From a virus: a stretch of 64,000 bases of DNA. Below are positions 32,196 to 40,743 of this stretch, piece after piece; position 1 is the stretch's first letter, and each line of letters starts with the position of its first letter. Under the pieces are notes generated by a model that worked only from the letters and a program-made list of their open reading frames with translations, had not been told where the DNA came from and searched no databases. The stretch lies in the IMG/VR virus record IMGVR_UViG_3300005830_000045, positions 1 to 64,000 of that record, one strand, 5' to 3'. The position numbers were made by a program, and so were the translations under genes.

Positions 32196-34943
32196 ATGAG
32201 CACCGGAAAAACTTTCACAAATTTCGTGTTCAAAAGGCTACTTGCCGCTGAAGATTTCAGCACCAGGTTTCTTTACTTTCTGCTCGACAGCTTCAGAGAA
32301 GTTGTCGTAAGAGTTTTTGACGCTGACGGCATATTCGATGCAAAGATAACGTTTGCCGGATCAGCTTCAAATACGGTCACATTTGCGCAAGGTGCTCCTG
32401 GTGACTTCCGAGGAACAGACGGATTGGGAAACATTTTAGGCCTTGGAGAGTCAGGCAGCGAAGATGAGAGCATTGGCCAAATAAAGGTTGTTGTCTTTGA
32501 AAACACGAACGCTGTTGATTATCATTTCTCTTTGGAATACGCGACAAGGCCCAAAGGGATCCAAATAAATCCTCGAAATGGAAGGCCAGAGTACACTGAA
32601 ATTGTCCAGTCTATTGGGAAAAGCGCAGCGCCAAACTCAATCGTGGACAATGGAAGTAATTTGACTTTGGTGATTGATTCTGTCTGCGAAACTTCTCATT
32701 CTCATGCTGGAAGAAAGGCGATAATTTATCTCAACACTCCAGACAAAAACGCAATAACGGAAACGATTGCAATCGAAGAGTGCACAGTGACTTGGAACGG
32801 GGTGAATAATAGAATCACGACCGCAGCCTTGCTCGGGCAAAACTCTCCATCCACCACGCCTGGAGATTACACCGTTATGCTTTTGGGACCTAGTGTCCGC
32901 AAGGTAAATACTGTCGCTGTTTCCGGGCACATATATCTTGGAAATATCACCGGCAATGGCGGTGTTCCTGGAGCTGGAGATAACAGCAGCCAGAATTTGA
33001 TTGATAGTTCATTGTCTACACTTCTTTTGTATCCAGGCGGATCAAATTGGGCAGACGGAACATCTAACCCGGCAACGACTATCATTGATCAGCTCGATAA
33101 GATAGTGGCAGACCTCACGTCAACAAGTGGTGGCAGAGGATTGGCAAAGTTGACCGCCGCTGCTCGATCAAATTGGCACGACGGAACGACAAACCCGACA
33201 ACGATTGCTTCCACTGCTTTGAACAAGATAATTACAGACCTTGTGAATAATAGCGGATCAGACAGGATAGGCTCTGCCCAACTAACAAACGCTTGGTTGG
33301 ATACAGATATAATTGCAGCCGGGTCAATCAAGGATCAATTGGAAGAAGTTGTTGGGGACTTGACTTCAACTTCTGGAGATAGAGGGGCAGGGAAGATCAC
33401 AAATCCTGCTCGGGCATCTTGGGCAGACGGAACGGCAAATGCGGCCGCAAGCGTTTCCGCTGCAATCGCAAAGATTGTGACGGATTTGACTTCAACCACT
33501 GGAGACAGAGGACTTGGAAAGATAACAGCGCCTGCAAGGAGCAATTGGTACGATGGAACGACAAATGTTGCTGCAAATGCAGATGATGCTTTGGACAAGA
33601 TTATCACAGACCTCACGACAACTCTTGGAAATAGAGGCGCAGACAAGATTTCAGCAGAGATAAACGTCAATTGGCACGACGGCCATAGTTTTGCTTCTGG
33701 AAGCATTCACGATTTGCTTGCGGCGATAGTCACAGACCTTTCCGCTGATGGCTTTGGTTCTGATCGCATTGATAGCGAAGAAATAGGAAACAACATTGTT
33801 GCCGGTTTTACGAGTGATGTCTTTGTCGTTTCTGCTGGTTCCATCAAGGATCAACTTCAAGAAATTATAAATGAGTTGACGTCTCCTACGGCAGTTGCTT
33901 TTTACGCTGCGAGGAATTACAATGTCATTGAAACAGTCCTTGGCTCCTCTTTTACAATCAGAAGTTTTTTCCCAAACAATTCAAGCGGATCAATTGGTTG
34001 GGAAAACGCATGGTATGCCGTTGGAGATGATGGCGCTGGTACAGTTTCAAATATTCGATACGCACAAAAACATCTTGGTGATACTTGGACCACAGGGCCT
34101 GCTTGGAATGGGACATTTGTGGATATTGTTGATGTCGTGGCTATGGGCGGTTCGCAAGACCGTGTAATTGCAATGGGGCACGATTCAACCGGAGTGCTAT
34201 TGAATTACACAGACGACGACATGGGCGGGGTTTTCTCTAGTTCAAGTCCAAGCGGCAGAAGCGATTTGACAGGGAAAGCTTTACACCTTTGGAGTGCAAG
34301 AACTTATCTTGGAAGCAATCAGAACGTTGCCGGAACAGGGGATGTCATTCTTTACACCGATGATATTTCAGGCGGATGGGCGGTTCCAACTACAATTCCA
34401 TCGACATGTCGCGGCATTTATGCCTTCGCCCATAGCACTGCCAACGATTATGTTGTAGCAGGTGGCATAGATAGTTCAGGCAAAATTATGTTTCTTCGTT
34501 CTGCTGTTGGATCTCCAGAGACATGGACTGATGTCACGCCTGCATCTCCTCAAACTGGTAGGGTGTATGACCTTGTGTATGATTGGAAAAGGAGTGTGTA
34601 TTGGGCTTTGGCGACAAATGGGGAGATTTATCGCTCTGATTCAGTTGGACAGAATTGGGTAAAAAAGGCTAATGGATTGAATGGAACTTTTGGGTATATG
34701 GCCATAGACAGCCATGGCATTCTTGTTTTTAGCGATAGCACACTATCTCAACTTTTTGGCGTCACAAGAGATGTTGTGAATTATGACGAAATATCAATAG
34801 GAGAAGAAACACATTGGAGTAATGGTTACAAAAAAGTAAGAAATTATCGCGGAAAGTTTATTTGTGCATCTGGAAATGATCTCTTGGTCAGCGGGACGTT
34901 TGTGTTCGGTGAAAGCTCATTGCGATATATAGGTTCTGAATAA
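32196..34943 (+). CDS. long tail fibre with ~42-residue repeats and C-terminal propeller
   Basis: 915 residues from ATG 32196, with GAGGA upstream. N-terminal ~280 residues are mixed alpha/beta (RFLYFLLDSFREVVVRVFDA) and probably attach to the gpI-like protein. Residues ~283-564 are an array of ~42-residue units with consensus NWxDGTxNxxxxxxxALxKI and ITDLTSTxGDRGxxKIxxPA. The last ~330 residues read like a beta-propeller of the BNR/sialidase or Ycf48 type: repeated short blades such as SVYWALATNGEIYRSDSVGQ and NWVKKANGLNGTFGYMAIDS. A shaft plus propeller head fits a receptor-binding fibre. The end of the fibre operon. Confidence 0.75.
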   Translation: MSTGKTFTNFVFKRLLAAEDFSTRFLYFLLDSFREVVVRVFDADGIFDAKITFAGSASNTVTFAQGAPGDFRGTDGLGNILGLGESGSEDESIGQIKVVVFENTNAVDYHFSLEYATRPKGIQINPRNGRPEYTEIVQSIGKSAAPNSIVDNGSNLTLVIDSVCETSHSHAGRKAIIYLNTPDKNAITETIAIEECTVTWNGVNNRITTAALLGQNSPSTTPGDYTVMLLGPSVRKVNTVAVSGHIYLGNITGNGGVPGAGDNSSQNLIDSSLSTLLLYPGGSNWADGTSNPATTIIDQLDKIVADLTSTSGGRGLAKLTAAARSNWHDGTTNPTTIASTALNKIITDLVNNSGSDRIGSAQLTNAWLDTDIIAAGSIKDQLEEVVGDLTSTSGDRGAGKITNPARASWADGTANAAASVSAAIAKIVTDLTSTTGDRGLGKITAPARSNWYDGTTNVAANADDALDKIITDLTTTLGNRGADKISAEINVNWHDGHSFASGSIHDLLAAIVTDLSADGFGSDRIDSEEIGNNIVAGFTSDVFVVSAGSIKDQLQEIINELTSPTAVAFYAARNYNVIETVLGSSFTIRSFFPNNSSGSIGWENAWYAVGDDGAGTVSNIRYAQKHLGDTWTTGPAWNGTFVDIVDVVAMGGSQDRVIAMGHDSTGVLLNYTDDDMGGVFSSSSPSGRSDLTGKALHLWSARTYLGSNQNVAGTGDVILYTDDISGGWAVPTTIPSTCRGIYAFAHSTANDYVVAGGIDSSGKIMFLRSAVGSPETWTDVTPASPQTGRVYDLVYDWKRSVYWALATNGEIYRSDSVGQNWVKKANGLNGTFGYMAIDSHGILVFSDSTLSQLFGVTRDVVNYDEISIGEETHWSNGYKKVRNYRGKFICASGNDLLVSGTFVFGESSLRYIGSE
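33042..33884 (+). repeat. in-frame degenerate repeat array in fibre shaft
   Basis: About six to seven copies of a ~126-base in-frame unit encode the motif NWxDGT...DLTSTxGDRG...KI. Units begin near 33042, 33168, 33411, 33540 and 33667, with two units carrying the variant AGSIKDQLEE instead of NWxDG. Copies are diverged (protein ~40-60% identical by eye), so expansion is old rather than recent. Confidence 0.7.
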
Positions 34944-34954
34944 AAGGCAAAACA

Positions 34955-35617
34955 ATGCCAATAGACGAAAAACCGAAACACACACCAATACCCACTTCAG
35001 AGTTCAATCTTCTCACAAGGAATGTTGCTGAAATAACAATCGGTGTAAAATCAATTACAGAGCATATTCTTCCGCCTATTGCCAAAGACGCAAGAAAAGC
35101 TTCCGATTCAGTAATCAAACTTACAAGTTGGAATAAAGAAATAGACAATCGAATAAGTAAGATTGAAAACGGACAAATCATCCACAATTGCCCATATGAA
35201 GAAGAAATAAATAAACACGACACAAGATTGGAAGACTACGGCAAAGCGATAACAGCACAAGAAAAGGACGTTGCTGGTCTTTCTCGTTGGAGAACATATA
35301 TTGCCTCAATCACAATCCCACTTGCTCTTGTCGCTTTGAGCACTGCTGGAAAAGCTATCGCAGACGCCGCAACGGCTCAAGCTGAACGAGACGCACAAAG
35401 CGAAATCACCACCCGACATGAAAAAGAAATAGATGCTTTGGAGGCGGCAAGAGAAAGAGACAGACAGATTATCACCCAACAGATCAAGGCAATACCGATA
35501 GCTGTGAAAACAGCCGTTGAAAAAAGCCCAACAATCGTAGATTTGAAGGTAAAGTTGACGCCTAGATCACAAAAACGTCTTGAGTTGCTTCTCGATGAAG
35601 CTGATATTGAGATGTAA
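34955..35617 (+). CDS. single-pass membrane coiled-coil protein
   Basis: 220 residues from ATG 34955. Residues 20-105 are helical and charged with DNRISKIENGQIIHNCPYEE. A transmembrane helix lies at ~112-132 (YIASITIPLALVALSTAGKA). After it comes a long coiled coil (EITTRHEKEIDALEAARERD). It opens the membrane/lysis cassette. XhlA-like haemolysin proteins have a similar plan (helix, then TM) but are much shorter. It may act with the holin candidate downstream; alternatively a tail-fibre accessory. Family not recognised. Confidence 0.6.
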   Translation: MPIDEKPKHTPIPTSEFNLLTRNVAEITIGVKSITEHILPPIAKDARKASDSVIKLTSWNKEIDNRISKIENGQIIHNCPYEEEINKHDTRLEDYGKAITAQEKDVAGLSRWRTYIASITIPLALVALSTAGKAIADAATAQAERDAQSEITTRHEKEIDALEAARERDRQIITQQIKAIPIAVKTAVEKSPTIVDLKVKLTPRSQKRLELLLDEADIEM

Positions 35618-35629
35618 ACAGGAGGAGTC

Positions 35630-36010
35630 ATGGATTCTATGGTACAAGCTTTTACAAGCTGGCTTTCATTTGGTCCTAATATCGCAGCAATAATTGTGAT
35701 AGGAATGATTTGTGAAATTATCAGACGCCTTGTTCTTGGGCCTCGAAAAGAACGAAAAAACGGGGAACCTTACACAGGCTGGAGAGAAGTTTACAACACA
35801 CTTTACAAGGCGCAAGCTATTCTGTTTGGAGCGCTCATTGGTCTCATTCCGGGCATGCCTATTCCAGAGTCTTTTCATGGCGACGGTGTTGGAGGCGCAA
35901 TCCTCAATTACGCTGGCAATGGGGCAGCTTCGATGCTCGTTTACACACTTCTAGTCAGCAACGCCAAGTCATACATTGACAATCTGAAGTTGAAAAACGG
36001 CCAAATATGA
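35630..36010 (+). CDS. putative holin
   Basis: 126 residues from ATG 35630, with AGGAGG upstream. Two to three hydrophobic helices: residues ~15-35 (NIAAIIVIGMICEIIRRLVL), ~58-78 (AQAILFGALIGLIPGMPIPE), and ~90-112 (AILNYAGNGAASMLVYTLLV), separated by charged loops (GPRKERKNGEPYTGW). Size, topology and position next to spanin-like genes suggest a holin, which times lysis by making membrane lesions. No specific family motif was seen. It overlaps the next gene by four bases. Confidence 0.55.
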   Translation: MDSMVQAFTSWLSFGPNIAAIIVIGMICEIIRRLVLGPRKERKNGEPYTGWREVYNTLYKAQAILFGALIGLIPGMPIPESFHGDGVGGAILNYAGNGAASMLVYTLLVSNAKSYIDNLKLKNGQI

Positions 36011-36357
36011 TTATCCTCACGACAATTTGGGGCTGGATCAAGAAGTATCCATGGGCATTGATCGTGGCACTCGCTGGAATTATAGGCGCAACAGCGCTCC
36101 TGCTTTCCCGGACAAATAACGTTTCATCCCTCGATGATGCCATCCAGGTGCGAGCTGCTGTGCGAGAAATCGCCAGAAAAGAAGCACGAGCGAAAACACT
36201 CGAACAACAGGCTGACGCTGATTCCGTTGAAGTGGAAGCGTTGAAACGTGAAGTTGTTGCTTCCAAGAAACGTGTGATGGAGATACACAATGCTAAGTCA
36301 TTGGACGGCAAAACTGACGCTGACATTGCTCGCCTTTTCGCTGACGCTGGTTTCTGA
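36007..36357 (+). CDS. putative inner-membrane spanin-like protein
   Basis: 116 residues, ATGA overlap. One N-terminal transmembrane helix (residues ~14-34, YPWALIVALAGIIGATALLL), then a long periplasmic coiled coil (VRAAVREIARKEARAKTLEQ; SVEVEALKREVVASKKRV). This is the architecture of an i-spanin (Rz). The next gene starts 68 bases before its end in a different frame, like Rz/Rz1 pairs. If right, the host has an outer membrane. Confidence 0.5.
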   Translation: MIILTTIWGWIKKYPWALIVALAGIIGATALLLSRTNNVSSLDDAIQVRAAVREIARKEARAKTLEQQADADSVEVEALKREVVASKKRVMEIHNAKSLDGKTDADIARLFADAGF

Positions 36358-36763
36358 CAGGCTGGCTACAGCTGAATGTGTTGAAGCGCAGAACGCCACA
36401 CCAGAATCCACGTGCGTCGTAATGATGCGCGAGGGTGTGCGAGGAGTGTGGTTTTCTCTTGGTGAGGCCGACAACATCAGGAGGATGAGGTTGGAGCTTC
36501 CGGAACTGCGCCTTCAAAATGCAAGCCTTGAAAGGGCACTTCGGATTTCGGAAAGCAGAATTGTAGCATACCAAGAAGCAAATACATTGAGGCAAGAAGC
36601 GTTGATTGCGCTTCAAGCTCGATTTGACGAAAGCCTTGAAAGGGAAACACAGCTCAGACAACAACTTGGGGTTTGGTATAGGTCACCATCATTATGGTTG
36701 TCCGTTGGGATGGTTCTTACAACTGTTGCCTATATAGCTGTAATGGTTGCAGTATCAGACTAA
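36290..36763 (+). CDS. putative outer-spanin-like exported protein
   Basis: 157 residues from ATG 36290, with GGAG seven bases upstream, inside the previous gene. It has a signal-peptide-like start (LTLTLLAFSLTLVSDRLATA) followed at once by Glu-Cys. The -1 Glu does not fit a classical lipobox. A long coiled coil follows (LRLQNASLERALRISESRIV; QARFDESLERETQLRQQL) and a C-terminal transmembrane helix (SLWLSVGMVLTTVAYIAVMV). Signal plus C-terminal TM resembles a unimolecular spanin. The pair could be spanins of unusual design. Inference from topology only. Confidence 0.45.
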   Translation: MLSHWTAKLTLTLLAFSLTLVSDRLATAECVEAQNATPESTCVVMMREGVRGVWFSLGEADNIRRMRLELPELRLQNASLERALRISESRIVAYQEANTLRQEALIALQARFDESLERETQLRQQLGVWYRSPSLWLSVGMVLTTVAYIAVMVAVSD

Positions 36764-36773
36764 GGAGGAAACT

Positions 36774-37328
36774 ATGGACGAGAAAGTTGGAAAAGTAGGT
36801 AACTGGATATTATTCGCTTTTTGCCTTCCATATCTTTGTTTGGTGAGTTACTTCGTTGTTGCTTTGTCGGTTGTGTTGTTTCTCGCAAAGAAACCTCAAA
36901 TGCTTCCATACGGCATACTTATCGCCCAATGGAGACCATGGTGGGGCAAGATTTGGAAATACAGCACAACTTTCGGGAGATCAATCATATACCATCCAAA
37001 TGTAGTGGACGAGGAAACAGGCAAGATAATTTCCACAACAGAAGCACACGAGATGATTCACGTACGGCAGGCTGAAGACCGAATTGTGCTCGCTTTCTTC
37101 GTTGGCCTCGTTGTGTTCCTCGTGACCGGAAACTGGATATTAGGTCTTGCGCTTTGGGCTTCAGGTGGATTCTGGCAACTTCCAAACTTTTTGACAGCGC
37201 TACTTCGTGGCGGTCACGTTTATCGTGATGCAGAGCACGAGCGTTCCGCCTATTCTCAAACCTCACGAAGTTGGAATGCTAAAGAGTCTTGGCTAGAAGT
37301 GCACCTCCAAAATCCTCGCGATTGGTAA
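36774..37328 (+). CDS. membrane protein with HExxH metallopeptidase motif
   Basis: 184 residues from ATG 36774, with AAGGAGG upstream; an upstream in-frame start at 36747 overlaps the previous gene. Two hydrophobic stretches flank a soluble loop: residues ~10-40 (WILFAFCLPYLCLVSYFVVA) and ~103-130 (IVLAFFVGLVVFLVTGNWIL). In the loop, residues 92-96 are HEMIH (HExxH), followed by VRQ, and ~60 residues later AEHERSAY supplies a possible third ligand (Glu). Phage and bacterial proteins with HExxHxxQ and an E-x-x-A segment are predicted zinc peptidases. In a lysis cassette it could process a lysis or envelope protein. Activity is inferred. Confidence 0.6.
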   Translation: MDEKVGKVGNWILFAFCLPYLCLVSYFVVALSVVLFLAKKPQMLPYGILIAQWRPWWGKIWKYSTTFGRSIIYHPNVVDEETGKIISTTEAHEMIHVRQAEDRIVLAFFVGLVVFLVTGNWILGLALWASGGFWQLPNFLTALLRGGHVYRDAEHERSAYSQTSRSWNAKESWLEVHLQNPRDW

Positions 37329-37333
37329 TCGCG
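37317..37333 (+). terminator. hairpin over the stop codon (weak terminator candidate)
   Basis: CGCGATT-GGT-AATCGCG is a perfect 7-bp stem that contains the stop codon of the last gene of the lysis cassette. The nearest T-run (T6, 37355-37360) is about 22 bases downstream, so it is not a classical intrinsic terminator. It marks the junction between the late and replication modules. Confidence 0.35.
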
Positions 37334-37359
37334 TACAAATGTTAATATTATTGACTTTT

Positions 37360-37387
37360 TTGACACACAAGTGTTTCGTCTTGTAAT
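37360..37387 (+). promoter_or_regulatory. sigma70-type promoter before the replication module
   Basis: TTGACA (37360-37365), 16-base spacer, TGTAAT (37382-37387, five of six matches to TATAAT). It lies in the 158-base gap upstream of the UvsW-like helicase, leaving a ~95-base leader. Good consensus match; a host-polymerase early or middle promoter is likely but untested. Confidence 0.5.
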
Positions 37388-37486
37388 TTATTGGGTCCAA
37401 GAAACGCCACTCCATATTCATTCAAGAATCCACTTATCGCCTCTAATTCATCTTGACTACTGTTTTGATCATATCTATAAAAGAAT

Positions 37487-39040
37487 ATGCCAAAACTCAA
37501 GCTTATTCTAAACAACCATAAAATCACAATACAAAACGCTCCAATCAATATAGCACGGTTGCTCGAAAAGGCCACCAGCTATCTTGTTCAAGGGCACTAC
37601 TTCAGTCCGGCATTTCGGAGCAGGCGTTGGGATGGTCGTGAGCACCTTTTGGTTTTCAAAAAGGGCCACTATCGTGCTCCTATAGGTTTGCTTGGAGTAA
37701 TACGTCAAGAGCTTGATAAGAATGGAATAGAATACGAAGTTAAAAGGGCAAAAACGAGAAAACCTGAAAAAGTCGAATTCATTTGGAACGAAGAAATCAG
37801 ATTGAGACCTTATCAGGTGGAAGCTATCGAAGCATTTTGCAAATCTCCTGACGCAGGAAGAGGCATACTGAAGATGCCTATTCGATCAGGGAAAACCAAG
37901 ACTGCTGCAGGAATAATCAAAAGAATAGGAGTAAAAACTTTATTCCTTGTTCCTTCGCAGATGCTTATGTATCAAACTGCGAAATCTCTAAGTGAATCGC
38001 TTCCAGGTTCAAAAGTTGGCATGATTGGGGACGGCAACTGGGAGGAAGGCAGCATAACTGTCGCCACAATTCAAACTCTTGGACGCTTAAAAGGCGGCAC
38101 GAAACAGCAGTGCTCCGGAAACAAAATGAGGAATGAAAGTGGAGTGCTGATAAAGGGCAAGTATTTGGCTTCTCTTGCTCCCTGCGGAAGAAAACGTTGT
38201 AACGGTTCACACAACTATAAGGCAGAGGAGGACACCAGATACAGACCGTTGATCAATAATTATGATTTAGCAATCATGGATGAAATTCACCACTTGACGG
38301 GTGAAGTTTGGCACAACGTATTTTCTGATATACCGGCAAAGTATCGTCTTGGTTTGTCGGCAACTGTCAATTTTGATTGCAAGAAAGAAAATGAAAGAGG
38401 TGTGATTTGGCTTCGTGCTTGTTGCGGAGATATAAAGTATGATGTTTCAACTTCCGAGTTGATAGAACAAGGATACTTGATGAGGCAACATGTTGAGATG
38501 AAGCCAATTCGGAAACCTAATTGCGATGGCGAGAAATGGTCTCGTGATTTACAGAATCGTTGCATATACAGCAATCCTGTGAGAAACAGACAAATAGTTA
38601 TAGATGCTGTGACAGAAACGGATAAAGGCTACAAAGTGATGATAGTCACAAATAGAAAGTCGCAAATCAAAGATATTACAGAGATTATGGATAAATACGG
38701 CATTGGGCACGTTACAGTTACAGGGGAAGACTCTCAGGACGTCAGAGATGAGCGAGTGGATGATTTCAAAAGTGGGAAGGTCCAGATTATCATCGGAACC
38801 GTCTTTGGCGAGGGCGTGGACATCCCTGAGATAGAAAGTGTCATAATTGCTGAAGGCGGACAAGACGCGAAAGCCACGGTTCAGAGGATGAGGAATATGA
38901 CGCCAATGGAAGGGAAGACTGTTTCAAGACTAATTGATTATTGGGATGATACAAACGCCTATTTCAGGAAACATTCCAGAAAAAGATACACAACATACAA
39001 GAGCGAGCCTGCCTTTATAGTCATGAAAACTTGGGAATAA
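37487..39040 (+). CDS. UvsW-like SF2 helicase with cysteine-rich insertion
   Basis: 517 residues from ATG 37487. The N-terminal ~100 residues (TSYLVQGHYFSPAFRSRRWD, then GREHLLVF) match the DNA-binding domain of T4 UvsW. Helicase motifs: Walker A in LKMPIRSGKTKTAAG, DEIHH (motif II), GLSATVNFD (III), and motif VI-like QRMRNMTPM. An insertion of ~40 residues at ~207-245 contains four Cys and His (CSGNK; PCGRKRCNGSHNY), absent from T4 UvsW, suggesting a zinc element. UvsW unwinds branched DNA and R-loops and helps switch from origin- to recombination-dependent replication. RecA and SSB genes later in the window fit this. Confidence 0.85.
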   Translation: MPKLKLILNNHKITIQNAPINIARLLEKATSYLVQGHYFSPAFRSRRWDGREHLLVFKKGHYRAPIGLLGVIRQELDKNGIEYEVKRAKTRKPEKVEFIWNEEIRLRPYQVEAIEAFCKSPDAGRGILKMPIRSGKTKTAAGIIKRIGVKTLFLVPSQMLMYQTAKSLSESLPGSKVGMIGDGNWEEGSITVATIQTLGRLKGGTKQQCSGNKMRNESGVLIKGKYLASLAPCGRKRCNGSHNYKAEEDTRYRPLINNYDLAIMDEIHHLTGEVWHNVFSDIPAKYRLGLSATVNFDCKKENERGVIWLRACCGDIKYDVSTSELIEQGYLMRQHVEMKPIRKPNCDGEKWSRDLQNRCIYSNPVRNRQIVIDAVTETDKGYKVMIVTNRKSQIKDITEIMDKYGIGHVTVTGEDSQDVRDERVDDFKSGKVQIIIGTVFGEGVDIPEIESVIIAEGGQDAKATVQRMRNMTPMEGKTVSRLIDYWDDTNAYFRKHSRKRYTTYKSEPAFIVMKTWE

Positions 39041-39149
39041 AAAGACTTGCCTTCGACATGTGAATCGAGTTAGATTGTAGGTCATGAAAGGGGAACTTGC
39101 GACCGAGACAGAAACATTTTCTGAAAGCGCATGAACGGAGGATCAAAAG

Positions 39150-40706
39150 TTGAAAAAAACACACAAATTGGAAACAGTTGACTTGGTCAAGGCATACGAT
39201 CAGCTGAGCCAAGAAGCATTCTCTGTCTGGATGCGCTTGCACATGCTCGGTGACGATAAACTTGCACTAGGCCATAAAAAGTTGTGCAGGATCGTAGGCT
39301 ACTCTGAAGCACGATACATTGTCATCTTGAGGGATTTGCGCAATGCTGGGTATGTGAAGTTTCTCCCGGCTGAGAGGCCAGGCTTGCCGACGACATTATT
39401 GATGCTGAAAGTTTGCAAATTATCGGGCAAAAACCGCTTTGTCAAACTTAGCGTACAGGGTTCTGGCTGTGCATGCTCAAGTAGCCACGAAGAGGAGAAT
39501 TTGAGCATCCCTTTTGCGCAAAGTCTGTTTGCCAATCTAACAGTAAATGAAAAACAATTCACAGAAAACTACCAGGCAAACAGACACGCATCTTCTGAAG
39601 ATTATGAGGTTACCGGCGCACAAAAACAATTTGATGGAAATCACCAATTTTGTGTTCCTGAAGATGGAAGCGGAAACAGCGAATTCACAATTGGCAAATT
39701 CAATTATTTATGTGCGCAACATGGCCTGTCAAATAAACACGATGATAACTTGAGCATAGGAGAAAGCAATATGTCCGATGACTCTTCAAAAGGAGATAAC
39801 TCCAAGAAAAAAGTAAAATTTTTGACATTTGATGGCGACATAAAGCATGCCTCTGAAACAACTCACAAATCCAAAACAAATATCAGCTATACTAGTTTAA
39901 ATAGTGGGATAAATATATCTAAATACTCAAAAGAGAGACGAACGAAGAGAGTCTTGGAACGCCCAAAACATCCAGATTCTGGCAAACCGATAAATTGGGG
40001 GAAACTAGACCAATTAGGCAAGCCGGCAATCACATTCAATCTATCTGAATCGGAACGAGAGGAACTTATACGTTTATTGGTTCCTGATATGAGAAAACTA
40101 AGTTCAGAAGATAAGAAGTTTAGGCGCGCCGTTGAAAGGAAACTTGAACAAGAGTTTGTCCGGCTATACGAAAGGTATCGGCGTGCGGCTATGAGAGAAA
40201 TGGGTTGGGGCACAACAAAGTATGACGTTATGTCAAAAGAAAGGAAGTATGCTTTGGCAGCAGCGATTTCTTGCGTTGTAAAAGGAGTTACACCACGACA
40301 AGTTTTCCAGTATTGGCACAAGAACATAAAGCACTTTGCCAATAGCAAGCTTTCCGTGCCGCCTTTGCCCTTTCTAAGTCAACCGGCCAACATCGATGAA
40401 GTATGTATCAACATGATGGAAGAGAAGCACTCCGGGCCAAAGAGGCATGATTCCGGCAGACCGCGTTCCATGCACACCATGAGCGATACCTCGTTGCTTG
40501 ATCCTCGATTCAGAAAAACTTTGGCGGAAGTAGGATTTGATCTCAGCGGTATGAATGATGTTTACCTTGCAACGGTCCAAGCTTATGCTGTGGACGTGGC
40601 TGGCGGCCAAGTAAAAGCCAGGTTTATCCCTTCCAAGTTGCGAGAAATGGTGAAGTGGGCCGCTGACAACTTTTTTGCCGATAAGAATCTTGATGATTAC
40701 ATCTAA
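39150..40706 (+). CDS. putative replication initiator with N-terminal winged helix
   Basis: 518 residues from TTG 39150, behind GGAGG. Residues ~10-75 (LSQEAFSVWMRLHMLGDDKL; HKKLCRIVGYSEARYIVILR; DLRNAGYVKF) look like a winged helix-turn-helix. Residues ~130-265 are low in complexity, Asn/Ser/Lys-rich and A/T-rich in DNA. The C-terminal ~230 residues are helical (MRKLSSEDKKFRRAVERKLE; KYALAAAISCVVKGVTPRQV). Directly followed by loader, DnaB-like helicase and primase, as in lambda O or DnaD-type systems. An initiator role is inferred from order and layout. Confidence 0.5.
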   Translation: MKKTHKLETVDLVKAYDQLSQEAFSVWMRLHMLGDDKLALGHKKLCRIVGYSEARYIVILRDLRNAGYVKFLPAERPGLPTTLLMLKVCKLSGKNRFVKLSVQGSGCACSSSHEEENLSIPFAQSLFANLTVNEKQFTENYQANRHASSEDYEVTGAQKQFDGNHQFCVPEDGSGNSEFTIGKFNYLCAQHGLSNKHDDNLSIGESNMSDDSSKGDNSKKKVKFLTFDGDIKHASETTHKSKTNISYTSLNSGINISKYSKERRTKRVLERPKHPDSGKPINWGKLDQLGKPAITFNLSESEREELIRLLVPDMRKLSSEDKKFRRAVERKLEQEFVRLYERYRRAAMREMGWGTTKYDVMSKERKYALAAAISCVVKGVTPRQVFQYWHKNIKHFANSKLSVPPLPFLSQPANIDEVCINMMEEKHSGPKRHDSGRPRSMHTMSDTSLLDPRFRKTLAEVGFDLSGMNDVYLATVQAYAVDVAGGQVKARFIPSKLREMVKWAADNFFADKNLDDYI

Positions 40707-40743
40707 TTCATCTTCAGAGTTTCAATCTCATAAGGAGATAGCA

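Noticed and set aside
37317-37333. Strong intrinsic terminator after the lysis cassette
   Set aside because: The stem is perfect, but the T-run is over 20 bases away, so it is listed only as a weak candidate.
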